Shown in pieces: positions 30,036-41,947 of a DNA stretch of 64,000 nucleotides; within the stretch, counting starts at the first letter, position 1; each line of letters begins with the position of its first letter. Where the stretch lies: assembly GCA_963082975.1 (NCBI GenBank), contig OY720345.1:16270491-16334490 (forward strand), written 5' to 3'. This DNA is from Labia minor. Its lineage: Eukaryota; Arthropoda; Insecta; Dermaptera; Spongiphoridae. A program made the translations under genes and the position numbers. Below the pieces are notes generated by a model. The model had not been told where the DNA came from and ran no database searches. It worked only from the letters and a program-made list of their open reading frames with translations.

Positions 30036-33000
30036 CTAGCTGCTCAGAGCGCCTTCGGCGCTCTTCACACCTAGACGGGGGCTCCGCCCCCTGTACCCCC
30101 GAGTGGTACATAGTATTTGGTGGTTGAAAGTAGTAAAAGGTTTTCATCCATTTTGTTTCAATCAGTATATTACATAAAACATTCATTTCTTTTTGTGTTC
30201 TTATTTAAAAAATATATTTTAATTTAATCACTATATTAATTATATATATTATTATTGTATATGTTATATCTATCTACCTATGTGGCTCAAAGATACTCGA
30301 AAGTTCTTAGCCGCAACAACCACATTTCTCCAAGTGTCCCTATCCTGAGCCCTTGTTTCATCTCTCTTACGTCCCTTCCTACGCGTCATTGGTTTTCCAA
30401 GCGGACGTTTTCCAATCGGTCTTCCCACCAATATCTTTTTCCTCTCCCATTCTAGCCACGTGCCCTGCCTATCGCAGCTTTTTCCCTTTTATAACCCTAA
30501 CTATTTCTGAAGATGCAGAGAGGCCATGCAATTTCTTGTTATGCAGTCTCCCCCATACCCGGTGACCTCATCTTTCTTTGGCCAATAAATGCAGGGAAGA
30601 ATCCTATTCTCAAATACTCTGAATCTACTCCCATCTCCAAGGGTCATAGACCATGCCTCCCACCCATATAATGCAACAGGCAAAATAATCTTTTTATATA
30701 TTCCCTTTGATAATAATTTTGAAGAGATAAGCCTCTTTATTGCAGATAACAGGCGTTTCCCGATTGCAACCCCGATTTAAATTCTTCTCAAATATTATTA
30801 TCCTTCGTGATTACATTCAATTTTTCTACATATTCAAATTCTACATTTTGTATCTTAAGATTTTGTATGTTAATACTCTTCCTCTTTGTTACTAAATATT
30901 TTTTCTTATCCCTATTAATTTCAAACCTCCATTAAATTTTCCTCGCTATCTGTAATCGCAATTGCCGAATCTCCTATCATATTTAAGTCGTCTGGGTAAC
31001 CTAATATTTTACAATTGATTTCCGCATCTTATTCTTTCTTTACTACCTTCAAGACAAATTTGAAGATTGATTGGATCTATTGAGTCATGCGTATGTTTTA
31101 CTAAAGTCTACAAATAATTAGTGAACAGATTGAATATTGAATTCGCGGTTTTTTTCCTAATATCTGTCATAATGAAAATATCTTAATTAATGTTGGTCGA
31201 TTTGGCCTGAACCCGCAATGATATCTCCTAATATTTCCTCCGCCTATGGTTCTTAAGTATTGTATATGTTATAATAGTGAAATAGAGTATAATATTTCTT
31301 GATCATTACATTTTGGTATTTTATTTTCATTGCTAGATTATTATTGAATATTTTTAATTATAATGAAACTTGAGAAAATGCAAAAATAGAGACTTGAGAC
31401 AATTTATAAAAATTAACGGTATAAAACTATAGATAAATGACCAATATATACATTCATTAATAGTATTAATTTAAATTAATTGATTTATTTGTTTTTTTTA
31501 TTATTAAGTTCATTTATTAATTTTTCTAGATTTTAGTTAATTTCCTCCCTTAAAAGAAACTTATCTAATTCTGTGGTGCTAGGGGATTTGAAAATTATTA
31601 GTCGCAATATGAAGATTTCGCTTACAGTTTCTGTCATGTCCGACCTCCAACCAACAGTTATTTTCTGTTAAGTTTTTTGCTTCATTTAATCATGTGATCT
31701 ATATATTTAATTTTTTTTGATTCATTATAATAAAATTTAAACAAATAAAAATTTTCACTTTGTTAATTTATATAAATTTCAATTTAAACTGATTGTGAGT
31801 GATACGCTTAGCCAATACTCTGAATAATTTGTGTACAAAAATATTGAATGTTCTTAGCGAGATTTGATATAATGTTGTCCTAAATCTGAATTAGAAGAAA
31901 ATTATAAATTGCCTCCTCTTCCAGCCCAATTCATTTACCCACCCATGTTGCATATGGCATCTAAATTTCTTAAAACTCCGTTTTTTTTAATTTAAAATAG
32001 GAGAGAAAGAGTTTTAAATTATATTCGAATAGTCTATATATTCTATATATCAGTATTTTTTTTCTGAATTTAATAGCAAGTTGATTTTAAAAATTTTCCA
32101 TTCTTAATGCATATGATTGATTACATGTGTTAAAATTTAAAAAAATTCAAATATTCTAATTTTTATATTTATATACAATTTAATATTATTTTTTATTAAT
32201 ATCATATCAAAAAAAGAGAATTTATTAAAAATTAAAAATAAAAAAGAAGCCTATTAATAAAAAATTGAATGGTGATTTAATTATTTTATTAAATTAATTA
32301 AAATGAGACCTTTTAGAATAAATTATTTAATTGAAATGATATTTAAATATAAGAATTTAAAAAAATATTATATTCTTTGTTTGGCAATTGTTATTTAATT
32401 ATGTGCAACATGATTCGACTTGCACAGAGCATCGTTATTTTTTATTAATATCACATAATAAAAATGAATCTTTTAAACATAATAAATAAAAAAGACATTT
32501 TAATAAATTTAAAAAATATACCCAATTTAAAAATGTCAAAAATTTAAAACAACTTTATATCATTATATTTTAATTTTTATATAATATATATATATATTTA
32601 GTAATTAATAATAGAGTAATTAAATTAAAATAAAAAACAAAGATAATATAATTCAGTCATTTTAATTCAGGTTAAATAATATTTTTTTTTATTATTCAAT
32701 GATAAAATTTATATATTATTATATATATATTATAGAAAAGAAGAAATATTCAATTAAATAAAAAATAATTTAAGATAAAAATATGATCTAATAAATATTT
32801 TAATTAAATTGAGAACTTTTAGAATAAATTATTTAATTGAATTGATATTTGTATATTAGAATTTAAAATAAAAAGCGAAATATTATAATAATTCTTCGAT
32901 TGGGAATCGCTATGATAATTCATTGTTTGAAATGATTCCGCTTGGCCGACAGTGAGCCGCGAGCTGCTCTTGAATGAACAACACGGAGAATTATATAAAC

Positions 33001-33146
33001 TTTAAAAAATTAATTTCTGCGGTTATTGATAAGATATTAATAAAATTTATAGCCTATGTTACTCTAGAGGTATATAAGAATATTGTGATGTAATTTCAAA
33101 GAAATCGGTTCAGCCAATTCTGAGTCTATAAAATAGTAATTTTCCG

Positions 33147-33177
<31 letters not shown>

Positions 33178-33302
33178 GTGAAAAATTCTAAAGTCACTTT
33201 TGGATTCTAGAGGTCATGAAACGCAATGCATATATGCAGATATGCAAAAATTTTTAAATTCTGAGCAATGTGCAGACAAAAACCTTTTTTTATATATATA
33301 GA
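30036..33302 (-). mobile_element. Non-autonomous Helitron, copy B, with captured LINE fragment
   Basis: This has the same ends as copy A (minus strand 5'-TCTATATATATAAAA, 3' hairpin AGAGCGCCgaaGGCGCTCT, then CTAG next to T), again at an A/T junction. Compared with copy A it has about 0.9 kb more in the segment 31860-32740, so copy A is internally deleted or B expanded. The LINE reverse-transcriptase fragment lies at about 30290-31060 on the minus strand (ALYGWEAWSMTLGD, FRVFENRILPCIYWPK). A (GACA)n run is at 33146-33177. It is inserted in the hAT element. Confidence 0.8.
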
Positions 33303-33546
33303 TATTTAATTCTGTACGAAAAAATAAACAATTTTTATTTTTGTTAAAATTTTTTTAAAATAAAATAAACTTACTTATTATAAACTAAGTTATACTTTAA
33401 GAATTATTTTTTTTTCAATTAAAAAGAAGGATTATATTTTTTCTTTTCTATTTGTAATATAGTACATAATATACAGCAATTTATATTTTTTTTCTCTCCT
33501 GGGGGGGGGTTTAACCCCCAAACCCCCCCACCTGGTTGCGCCACTG

Positions 33547-34227
33547 GAGGAATAAATTACAATGTATAGAATTGTTGATATGATTTGATATCGATGAAGT
33601 TGGGAATCACTGAGATAGAGGATAGTGGCTCACCTCAATATAAAAAAATATTTAATAATAATATATATGATATACGAGGTCTGTTCAAAAGAACAGGTGA
33701 ATTTTGAATTTTCTTGAAATTACCAAATATATATTATTTTATATCCACAGGCCATACTTTTGTCTTTCAGTGCATTAATAGGTACGTTTAAGGGCTGTTT
33801 ATTACTATTTTTTTAATTTAGGTTCTTTTAAATTTAAATTATTTGAAAAGTGACTCAGTGAATCAGTTATTAGAATTACCAGCCAAACTCGATAATTAGG
33901 AATCATTTTTTTTAATGACCGAGCGGCGGCTCGGTGTGCCAGGTATGTTCTAAGAAAAGCACAATAGCAACATAGTTGAAATGTTAGTTTTATCTCTAAA
34001 TAAATAATTTTTTAAGGCCATTATTTTCTGTCTTCCAGTTCATTAATAGGTACGTTTAAGGGGTGTATGTTTTATGACTAATTTTTTTTTAATTTATGTT
34101 CTTTTAAATTATTTGAATGGCGATTCGGTGAATCAGGAATTAATATTATCAGCCAAACCCGATAATAAGGAATCATTTTTTTTATTGACCGAGCGGTTGC
34201 TCGGTGAACCAAGTACTAATATTTATT
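33547..34227. repeat. Mariner-like end and two half-copies of the CCGAGC fold-back family
   Basis: 33673-33695 reads TACGAGGTCTGTTCAAAAG, the terminal repeat of the mariner type also seen at 57782; only this end is present. 33770-33945 and 34015-34215 are two half-copies of the fold-back element of 7107-7408, each from GGTACGTTTAAGG to the ACCGAGCGGcgGCTCGGT hairpin. There is no gene. Confidence 0.6.
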
Positions 34228-34690
34228 AAACCAGTACGTGTTTGACTCTTTGTTGATGGCACCACGTCACGTGCTGGCGCGTGATTTGCAGTGTTAAAAA
34301 ATTAATTCCGGTACTTTCAGCGATTCAATCAAGCTGAAATTCTATATATAGCAGTTTTATCCAATTTTTAAATATGTGAAAAACTATCAAACATATATCT
34401 TTATTTTTACGGTCACTTTAGAGGAAAAAAAATCAAAACGTAATGGTCCTCTTCTGAATGAGCTACATTTCTCAAAAGTTAATAGAAAACTACGAATTTT
34501 GAATAATGCCCGTGTACAAAATTTCATTATTCTAGATCAAACCGTTTTTGTGTAATCTTGTCTACATATACACATACACACACACAAACACCTTAGTGAA
34601 AATGACTCAGAGACCTTCAAAACGTAAAAAAACATCAAAATCTTGTCGAAAATTTTCATGATCGCAATTGTATTTCTGGCGAGAATAAAA
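34228..34690 (-). repeat. Interspersed repeat family 1, copy 2
   Basis: This is the reverse complement of 1853-2340: GATGGCACCACGTCACGTGC, then TCAGCGATTCAATCAAGCTG, and the CTGGCGAGAATAAAAA end. It lacks the CTCCAG end. Confidence 0.7.
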
Positions 34691-37600
34691 ATTAAGCAAC
34701 AGGGGGCAGTCGTCTGCAGGCGAGCAATGCGCCAAATGATATGCAACCCGAATATCAGACCAGTTAATTTGTTATACTATTTGTCATTTCGAAGGGGGCG
34801 TCTTAATTTTTAATAATCATAAATTTATTGCATTAAGGGGAGATAATAATTCTATTAATTATAAAAGTAAAATATTCTTGTGTAATTAATTAGTAAATAA
34901 TAAATTATCTATTAATCACTTGAAAAAACATATATCCATATAAAGAAACATTCTATAAAATTTTCATTAAAATCTTTAAAAAGAATTAAACTGTATTTTA
35001 TATCTATACAATACATAGAAAAATTTATATTTCAGTTACCAAATAACGAAATCGTTACGTAAATTTACTTTTACTTAGCTACCTTACATCGGTATGTAAT
35101 AATAATTCTGGCTGTCCTTAATCAAGGTGCAATTGGAAGAAACGCCTTGAATCAAATTAACAATTTTAATCTTAATATCCATTATTTCCTTTTTATTTAG
35201 TCTTTTGTTGGTGAATTATGCAGTGGAAACAAAAAAAAAACTTGAGAATTAGTCATCATTTTAGAACAGTTATAAATCCATTTATATAGCCTACATTATT
35301 TTATAAATAAAATTTTTTAAAAATTTAAAAATTAAGTTATTATATTCTCAGTCCTGACAATTGCCCTCATTGCCACTCTCTGCGATGACGACACTGAGAA
35401 AGAAAAAAACGGGATGGATGAGACCCCAAAGTAAGAAAATCACTTATTTATCAAAACAAAAAATTTGGTATTTATTATATAAAATTAAGTTCTACTACTT
35501 GTGTTAAGAATTTAAAAAAAAAATATACATTCAATTTAATTAAAATTATACATTTTAATTATACTTTTTATAAAACGATAGCGTCAACTATATTATATTT
35601 TTTTCCAAATATGATTTATCAGTACAATGATAAGAAAAATATTTGATAATTTATTAATATTATATTATTATTGAGTATAAATGTATTTTGATAACAATAT
35701 ACATATTAACATTCACCTGAAATATTTTCCACAATAAAAAGAATTAAAATATTAATATATTTGGCAAGTTAAAAAGAAATAATAATGAAAAAATTATCTA
35801 TTTGATATTTTTGGTATATGAATTTAAATTTTTATAGTTAAAAATTGAGTATAATTAATTCTTCCTATTATAGTAAAATCTTTAAAAGAGATCAAACATT
35901 ACATTATACATTGTATATTTCAAAATGAAAATAAAAAGTTAAAGAAAATAATCGCGATATTCAATTATTTTTTTATTATTAATTAAATTAAAAAAAAAAC
36001 AATTGAATATTTAATAGGGCCTCCTCCTTTCCCCATAAATTAGCCCTTCCAAGCCTCGCCTTCCGAAATTTAGAAAAAGTAATAATAAAGAAAGTTTGCC
36101 TTAAAAAAAAAGTATTAAAAAAAATAAGGCGTTTGGTCTGTAGCCTCTTTGAATCAGCTAAGAGTGCCTTTGATTTTTTGGATTTCGAAATAAAACCACC
36201 ACATTCGGGGCATCCTGAAAGAGAACCTACCTAAGGGGTGCATGGACTCCTCCAAAATGGGTGGATCATCCATGCTAATCAAAAAAAACCCTACGCTCAA
36301 AAGGTAATCAACAATTTGTTCCTGTTCAGGCTATTCCCATTTTGGAACTGTGCTGAATTACCTTCCCGAATGTCCGTTTATTCGATCCACCTCAACTACA
36401 ATCTCAGCAATACAAAAAGGCACAATTCAGACCTGGCATGCTATTAATTCATGCAACCCATCCATTAATATTGGCATGGCACTTATTTTATCCACCCACA
36501 CATTTTTTTAATTTATTAATTTTAATCTAATCTATGGATTAGTAAGATGAGAATATTTATCCCCCGAAGGAAGTAGGAGGCACTTCCTGAAAATCCCTAA
36601 CAATAAAATATACGCATATACAAAAGATTAGCCACCCTCCCAGTGAAACGCATCGAAACCAATTACCAATTCTAAATACCTTTATCTCTTCTGCCTCCTT
36701 TTTCAAAGCACCTCATTCTTGAAAGATAATCTCTGAAATTTCCTAATCTGACTAAATTCTATAATATAGTTTAATATATTTATTTATTATCTCCTAATTA
36801 ATATTACGAAAAGTAAAAAATTAATTAAAATTCAATTATACTTGCTTGTTAAACTTTATTTTAATTATTATATTGCCATTGTGAAATTATTAAAATTTAT
36901 ATCTATTTCAAAATGTGCCATGCTACAGAAATAACGATGATTACTTACATTTGGTGAGCTGTATTATTATTGTAGATGATCATTTCATCATCATCAGGGA
37001 TGGAGAAGATAATCAAGAATTCAAATCAACATCCAGTATCAGGATCGAAGATTGAAACATGAAATTGAAGTAAAAAAAAACATATTAGATTATACAATTT
37101 TCAAATAAATAAAATTATAAATTGTATGAAAAATCAAATAATAAATAAATAAATACTGTCCTCGGAGGCAATAAAGGGTTGATTGATCTTGCAGATTAGA
37201 CTCGAAGACCAACTCGAAGATTTGAATTGATGTCTCGTATCTCTCGCCTGGATAAATAAGAAATTAAGTAAATTAGGTAAGATTTATAATAACGAAATGA
37301 AAAAATATATAAAAATAAATAAATAAATAAATAATATTATTATGATTCAAAATATGAATAGATTTTTAAAAATATTATTTTATTTATGTGAAATTAAATT
37401 ATTAAAATTAAAAACTATTTCGGAAAATAAAACTAACATCTTAATGATTTTTATTTAAAAAAAATATTTAAATAAATATAATTAAAAGAAAAATTGAATC
37501 TTATAAATTTTTTCATTCTACTTTTAATAAAATTGAATTAATGAAAATAAATAAATATATAAGTAATATATTAGTAATTACAAAATTATAAAAATACATT

Positions 37601-37850
37601 TTATAATATTGAATTTTTATTGAAATATTTTTTTAAGTTTATTGCTTAAATTATTATATTTTGAAAAAAAATGTGGAGCTGGGTGGACTGAATACTAACT
37701 TACCATCTCACTGATGTTGAAGAATTAATAATGAATTCGAGGAAAAAATTGGAATACAGATTTATCACATGAATTTTGGAAAGAGTGGTGTGAGAGTTTA
37801 ATGAGATCAAAAAAGATGTATAGAATATTTAAAATTATATAATATATATA
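34691..37850. other. AT-rich region with few features
   Basis: This is mostly low-complexity AT sequence. Two less AT-rich patches stand out: the candidate exon at 35352-35430 (listed separately) and 36030-36480. The latter contains an open frame of 69 codons (36238-36447) that I do not recognise and that may be an old mobile-element remnant. Short GC-richer segments at 36970-37070 and 37160-37255 look exon-like but have no convincing frame. Confidence 0.4.
35352..35430 (+). other. Candidate orphan exon
   Basis: The 79 bases lie between a good acceptor (TATATTCTCAG) and a good donor (GTAAGAAAA). In one frame they encode LTIALIATLC followed by DDDTEKEKNG, which looks like the end of a signal peptide running into an acidic start of a secreted protein. 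Base composition differs sharply from the AT-rich surroundings. I could not find partner exons with certainty, so the gene is unknown. Confidence 0.3.
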
Positions 37851-38627
37851 TGTAACGGATGTATATTTATTATATATATATATGACAAAGTCACCCCAGG
37901 CGCTGTTGCATGACTGAATGGCAACGTCTAGGGGATTCCGACGACGGTTGGTGACTTGGCATTATATAGACAGTCAGATGCTAACCTTCTTTGTGTAAAG
38001 ACGTGTTATCTTGTCTCCACGTTCTTATATAAAGACGTGTTTTGATGATCCTCCATGTTGGATGGATCCTTTGTGACTCCCATGGTGGAGAAGTAATATA
38101 ATATTTCTTATAATTATACATTTTCTTTGACTCCCATGGTGGAGAAGTAATATAATATTTCTTATAATTATACATTTTCTTTGACTCCCATGGTGGAGAA
38201 GTAATATAATATTTCTTATAATTATACATTTTCTTTTAAACAACCGCTTTTCAATTTAACTTAAACTACATCCTTATTGACCAGTCTCATTAAATCTGCT
38301 TTACCCCTGAGTATAGCATGGCGCCCAAGTAATCTCATCTCTGCTGGACCATTGGAGGAAAGGTAGTTTGTTCTCTGCAGCTGCGGGTAATATTTTCCCC
38401 CTTCAAGAAGATATCCACCTGTTTACCTGTGGAGACCTTAAACTCCTTTTTTTCCCTCTCCACATAAGATCCATTTTTTCCCTCTCCCATTTCCCCTCTT
38501 CTCTCTTCTATCACATTTTCCCTCCCTTCTCTCCCCCTTCTTCCCTCCTCCTTGTAAGGGGCCTGTTGGCATCCACTGTGGGCCTCCCCCCTTACAAATT
38601 GGCACCCAACGTGGCCCTCCCCTTACA
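37851..38627 (+). repeat. 5' LTR
   Basis: It starts TGTAACGGATGTATATTTAT and ends CCTTACA. It contains three tandem 54-bp units at 38075-38236 (each with GACTCCCATGGTGGAGAAGT) and a pyrimidine-rich tract near 38450-38560. The last part includes one copy of the CTTACAAATTGGCACCCAAC unit, so the primer-site-like sequence has been incorporated into the LTR. The TATATAGACAG block at 37963 could lie in the promoter region. Confidence 0.9.
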
Positions 38628-38630
38628 AAT

Positions 38631-38648
38631 TGGCACCCAACGTGGTCC
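38631..38648 (+). other. Primer-binding site (tRNA-Lys type), with reiterated copies
   Basis: TGGCACCCAACGTGG directly after the LTR matches, with one change, the TGGCGCCCAACGTGG primer site used with tRNA-Lys. Similar sequences occur once before it within the LTR (38600) and twice after it (about 38664 and 38697, the last as TGACGCCCAACGTCG), each preceded by CTTACAAAT. This gives four copies in about 130 bp. Confidence 0.7.
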
Positions 38649-39135
38649 CCCCCCTTACAAATTGGCACCCAACGTGGCCCTCCCCTTACAAATTGACGCC
38701 CAACGTCGAGGCCTGTTTTCCCCACCCCTGTGAAGGCAATAAGTGATATTAGTGCAAATAATTTGTGAATATTAATCAACCATATGGTGACACTCGCCCT
38801 AAGGAACAACCACACTTAAGTACATTTATATATATTTTTTTTCTTTTGGTTTTAAAACCTATGATTTTTTTTATTTTTCTTTCTATTATTTATACTTTGT
38901 TTGAGAATTGAATTTTTTTTTCTCTCTTTCTCAGTTACATTGACATTGTTTTATTATTATTATTATTTTTTATTTTTACTTTCATTGTATTTATTTATTA
39001 TTTAGTTATTAGGATTTATATTTAATTTAATATTCAATTTATATATTTTTATTTTTATATTATAGTTTTTTTACATACAATTAATTAATTATTATAATTA
39101 GTAGTATATTGTGGTATATAATTTATTGTTAAGAA

Positions 39136-40896
39136 ATGGCTTTCCTCACTAGAGCACGTAAGGAGGATTTAATAGTTTTGGCTGATGAATTGGGCATTGA
39201 AATTAATAATTCAATGAAAATTATTCAAATTAAAGATGCTATATTAGCACATGATGATTTTGATGATGAGATAGCTCAGGGTATCCTCAATTCTATTGTA
39301 GAACAGAGAGTTGAAAGGCTAGAGTTAGAAAAAATTAGACTTAACTCACCTCATCACAACCCTCCACCTGTAGGAGCCCCCTTTCCCCAAATAGATTTAG
39401 CCAATCGCCTCCCAAAACTTAATAAAAATGATGATATTAATTCATACTTAATGGTCTTTGAAAGACAGATGAATTTTTTTAAAATACCTCAAGAAAATTG
39501 GGTATCTTATTTATCTACAACCCTCCCTTTAGACCTAGTAAGGTTGTTATATAGAGAATCGGATAAAAATTTAATGGATTTTAATTATATTAAAACCCTT
39601 TTGATGCAAAGATTTAAAATCACTAAAGAAAAGATGCGTCAATTATTTTACAACAGTAAAAAATGTCCCACTCACACGTGGACCGATTTCTATCATAGCT
39701 TATTGGTTCATTTTGAATCATGGATAAAGGAATTGAATATCAATAACTTCGAGGCATTAAAGGATTTAATTATTACAAATCAATTAAAAACTCACGTGTC
39801 ATCACAATGTCGTGAGCACTTTTTAGATGAATGGGAAACATTAAATAAGCCTCTTGAATTAATAAAAAAACTTGAAAATTATGACAACCTCCGAAATACG
39901 GATGGCAAAATTGTAAATAAAGTAGCCCCCCGTGGCACTGATACCGTTTCTATGGAGAAACCTTTTAAAAATGTAAAAAAATGTTATGGATGTGGGAAAA
40001 TAGGTACTATTAAGCCCAAATGCACTGATTGCAATCCCCAATTAAAAACTAATAAAGTAGATCCTACTTTTAATTTTAGTAATACTATCAAAATATCTTC
40101 AAATGAACAAAAAGGATTTCTCCCTCTCCTCCCCATTCAAATAGGCGATGCCACGGGTACGGCATGTGCTGACTCTGGTGCCTCTCATTCCATAGGGAGT
40201 GAAAAATTATATAACATTTTTAAAAATAAAAATGTTACATTTTATAATAAATCAGTAACTATTAGTTTAGCTGATGGCTCTAGTCAAGAGCATCAAGTAG
40301 ATTTAATTGATATACCTATAATTATTAAAAATAAAATAGTGCCCACCAGGCTGATGTTTTTTCAAAATATAAAAATCCCTAGAACTTTATTGGGAATTGA
40401 TTTTTTAAAAAAATCAAGAGTAATTATTGATATTTTTTCTAATCAATGGTATTTTAATAATAAGGTGAAATCAAAATACCCCTTTGAGAAAGAGGAACCC
40501 CTTTTCGCCTCTGAACCTCATAGGATTGATTATTTATCTAGTGTTTTGATTGATAACAAAATGTTAAACGTCTCCCAAAAGCAGAAATCGAATCCCTTAT
40601 TGAACGAATCCAATAATATCTTTACTGCAGGGGGAGAGCCTACACCTTTTGGTGAGCACATAAATGGACAGGTGATTTACAATGACAACTTCGTCCCAGA
40701 AATCACCCCTTATCTAAAGAGATTCGCAAATAATTTGAAATTTATAAATGAAAGAATCGAATCTAAGCAAGTAAAAAATAAGAATTACAATGATAAAAAT
40801 CTTCAACAATTGTCATTTCCTATACAAACTTGCTCTTGGTATAGGAGATATATTCCTAAAAAGAGAGGTCGACCTCGAAAGGGTGACTCTAATTAA
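39136..40896 (+). CDS. Gag-protease protein of the LTR element, fused to an integrase tail
   Basis: The 586-aa protein has an N-terminal SAP-like stretch (RARKEDLIVLADELGI, about 6-40), a Ty3-type gag capsid domain (about 85-260), and a zinc-knuckle-like CYGCGKIG...KC (about 283-296) in which the usual His is replaced. A retroviral-type aspartic protease follows with ADSGAS (about 345-350) and LLGIDFL (about 419-425). After the protease, the frame goes straight to residues typical of the end of a Ty3 integrase (ITPYLKRFANNL, about 523-534), a short SWYRRYIP like a reverse-transcriptase motif, and a basic KKRGRPRKG end. So pol has been removed while the reading frame stayed open. It probably forms particles that package the element's RNA. 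ATG 39136 is the first Met after the leader. Confidence 0.85.
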   Translation: MAFLTRARKEDLIVLADELGIEINNSMKIIQIKDAILAHDDFDDEIAQGILNSIVEQRVERLELEKIRLNSPHHNPPPVGAPFPQIDLANRLPKLNKNDDINSYLMVFERQMNFFKIPQENWVSYLSTTLPLDLVRLLYRESDKNLMDFNYIKTLLMQRFKITKEKMRQLFYNSKKCPTHTWTDFYHSLLVHFESWIKELNINNFEALKDLIITNQLKTHVSSQCREHFLDEWETLNKPLELIKKLENYDNLRNTDGKIVNKVAPRGTDTVSMEKPFKNVKKCYGCGKIGTIKPKCTDCNPQLKTNKVDPTFNFSNTIKISSNEQKGFLPLLPIQIGDATGTACADSGASHSIGSEKLYNIFKNKNVTFYNKSVTISLADGSSQEHQVDLIDIPIIIKNKIVPTRLMFFQNIKIPRTLLGIDFLKKSRVIIDIFSNQWYFNNKVKSKYPFEKEEPLFASEPHRIDYLSSVLIDNKMLNVSQKQKSNPLLNESNNIFTAGGEPTPFGEHINGQVIYNDNFVPEITPYLKRFANNLKFINERIESKQVKNKNYNDKNLQQLSFPIQTCSWYRRYIPKKRGRPRKGDSN

Positions 40897-41157
40897 TTAT
40901 TAAGAACTATTGTATATTTTTCTTTGATTTTTGTGAACTTTTTTTATATTATTAATTGTTTAATTAATTATTAAGATTATTGTATATTTTTCTTTGATTT
41001 TTGTGAACTTTTTTTATATTATTAGTTGTTTAGTTAAGTATTAAGAATTATTATATCTTTGCCTTTAATCTTTATGAATTTTTTTTTTTTGTATTATTAA
41101 ATATTGTTTTTCGCTTTTCTCTTTTTCTGACTCCTTCGTTGGGACTTCTTCAGGAGT

Positions 41158-41170
41158 CAGAGGGGGAGGA
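41158..41170 (+). other. Polypurine tract
   Basis: The run AGAGGGGGAGGA lies immediately before the TGTAACGG start of the 3' LTR and would prime plus-strand DNA synthesis. Confidence 0.85.
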
Positions 41171-41947
41171 TGTAACGGATGTATATTTATTATATATATA
41201 TATGACAAAGTCACCCCAGGCGCTGTTGCATGACTGAATGGCAACGTCTAGGGGATTCCGACGACGGTTGGTGACTTGGCATTATATAGACAGTCAGATG
41301 CTAACCTTCTTTGTGTAAAGACGTGTTATCTTGTCTCCACGTTCTTATATAAAGACGTGTTTTGATGATCCTCCATGTTGGATGGATCCTTTGTGACTCC
41401 CATGGTGGAGAAGTAATATAATATTTCTTATAATTATACATTTTCTTTGACTCCCATGGTGGAGAAGTAATATAATATTTCTTATAATTATACATTTTCT
41501 TTGACTCCCATGGTGGAGAAGTAATATAATATTTCTTATAATTATACATTTTCTTTTAAACAACCGCTTTTCAATTTAACTTAAACTACATCCTTATTGA
41601 CCAGTCTCATTAAATCTGCTTTACCCCTGAGTATAGCATGGCGCCCAAGTAATCTCATCTCTGCTGGACCATTGGAGGAAAGGTAGTTTGTTCTCTGCAG
41701 CTGCGGGTAATATTTTCCCCCTTCAAGAAGATATCCACCTGTTTACCTGTGGAGACCTTAAACTCCTTTTTTTCCCTCTCCACATAAGATCCATTTTTTC
41801 CCTCTCCCATTTCCCCTCTTCTCTCTTCTATCACATTTTCCCTCCCTTCTCTCCCCCTTCTTCCCTCCTCCTTGTAAGGGGCCTGTTGGCATCCACTGTG
41901 GGCCTCCCCCCTTACAAATTGGCACCCAACGTGGCCCTCCCCTTACA
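41171..41947 (+). repeat. 3' LTR
   Basis: This matches the 5' LTR base for base as far as I can see, including the three 54-bp units at about 41395-41556. It ends CCTTACA and is followed by a TA repeat of the flank. Confidence 0.9.

Larger units (their letters stand above)
27927..33546. mobile_element. Non-autonomous hAT element carrying two nested insertions
   Basis: The ends are perfect inverted 16-mers, CAGTGGCGCAACCAGG at 27927 and its complement ending at 33546. GAGGAAT flanks both sides, fitting the roughly 8-bp hAT target duplication with one offset base. Long G and C homopolymers lie just inside both ends (about 27954-27966, 27996-28010 and 33501-33535). After removal of the Mutator-like element and Helitron B, about 1.2 kb of non-coding sequence remains. 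I see no hAT transposase within it. Confidence 0.75.
37851..41947 (+). mobile_element. Young non-autonomous LTR retrotransposon (Ty3-type gag-protease element)
   Basis: Two LTRs of 777 bp (37851-38627, 41171-41947) begin TGTAACGG and end CCTTACA. I see no difference between them, so the insertion is recent. The internal part is only 2543 bp, with a tRNA-Lys-like primer site after the 5' LTR, one long ORF and a purine tract before the 3' LTR. Reverse transcriptase, RNase H and the integrase core are missing. It must rely on enzymes from another element. The flanks are TA repeats, so the target duplication cannot be defined. Confidence 0.92.

Noticed and set aside
37981..38243. Frames with a repeated MYNYKKYYITSPPWESK-type unit, also at 41301-41563
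   Set aside because: They are translations of the 54-bp tandem repeat inside the LTRs, on the strand opposite the element.
38368..38815. Pro/Gly-rich frames over the LTR end and leader
   Set aside because: They arise from the pyrimidine tract and the reiterated primer-site units, not from a gene.
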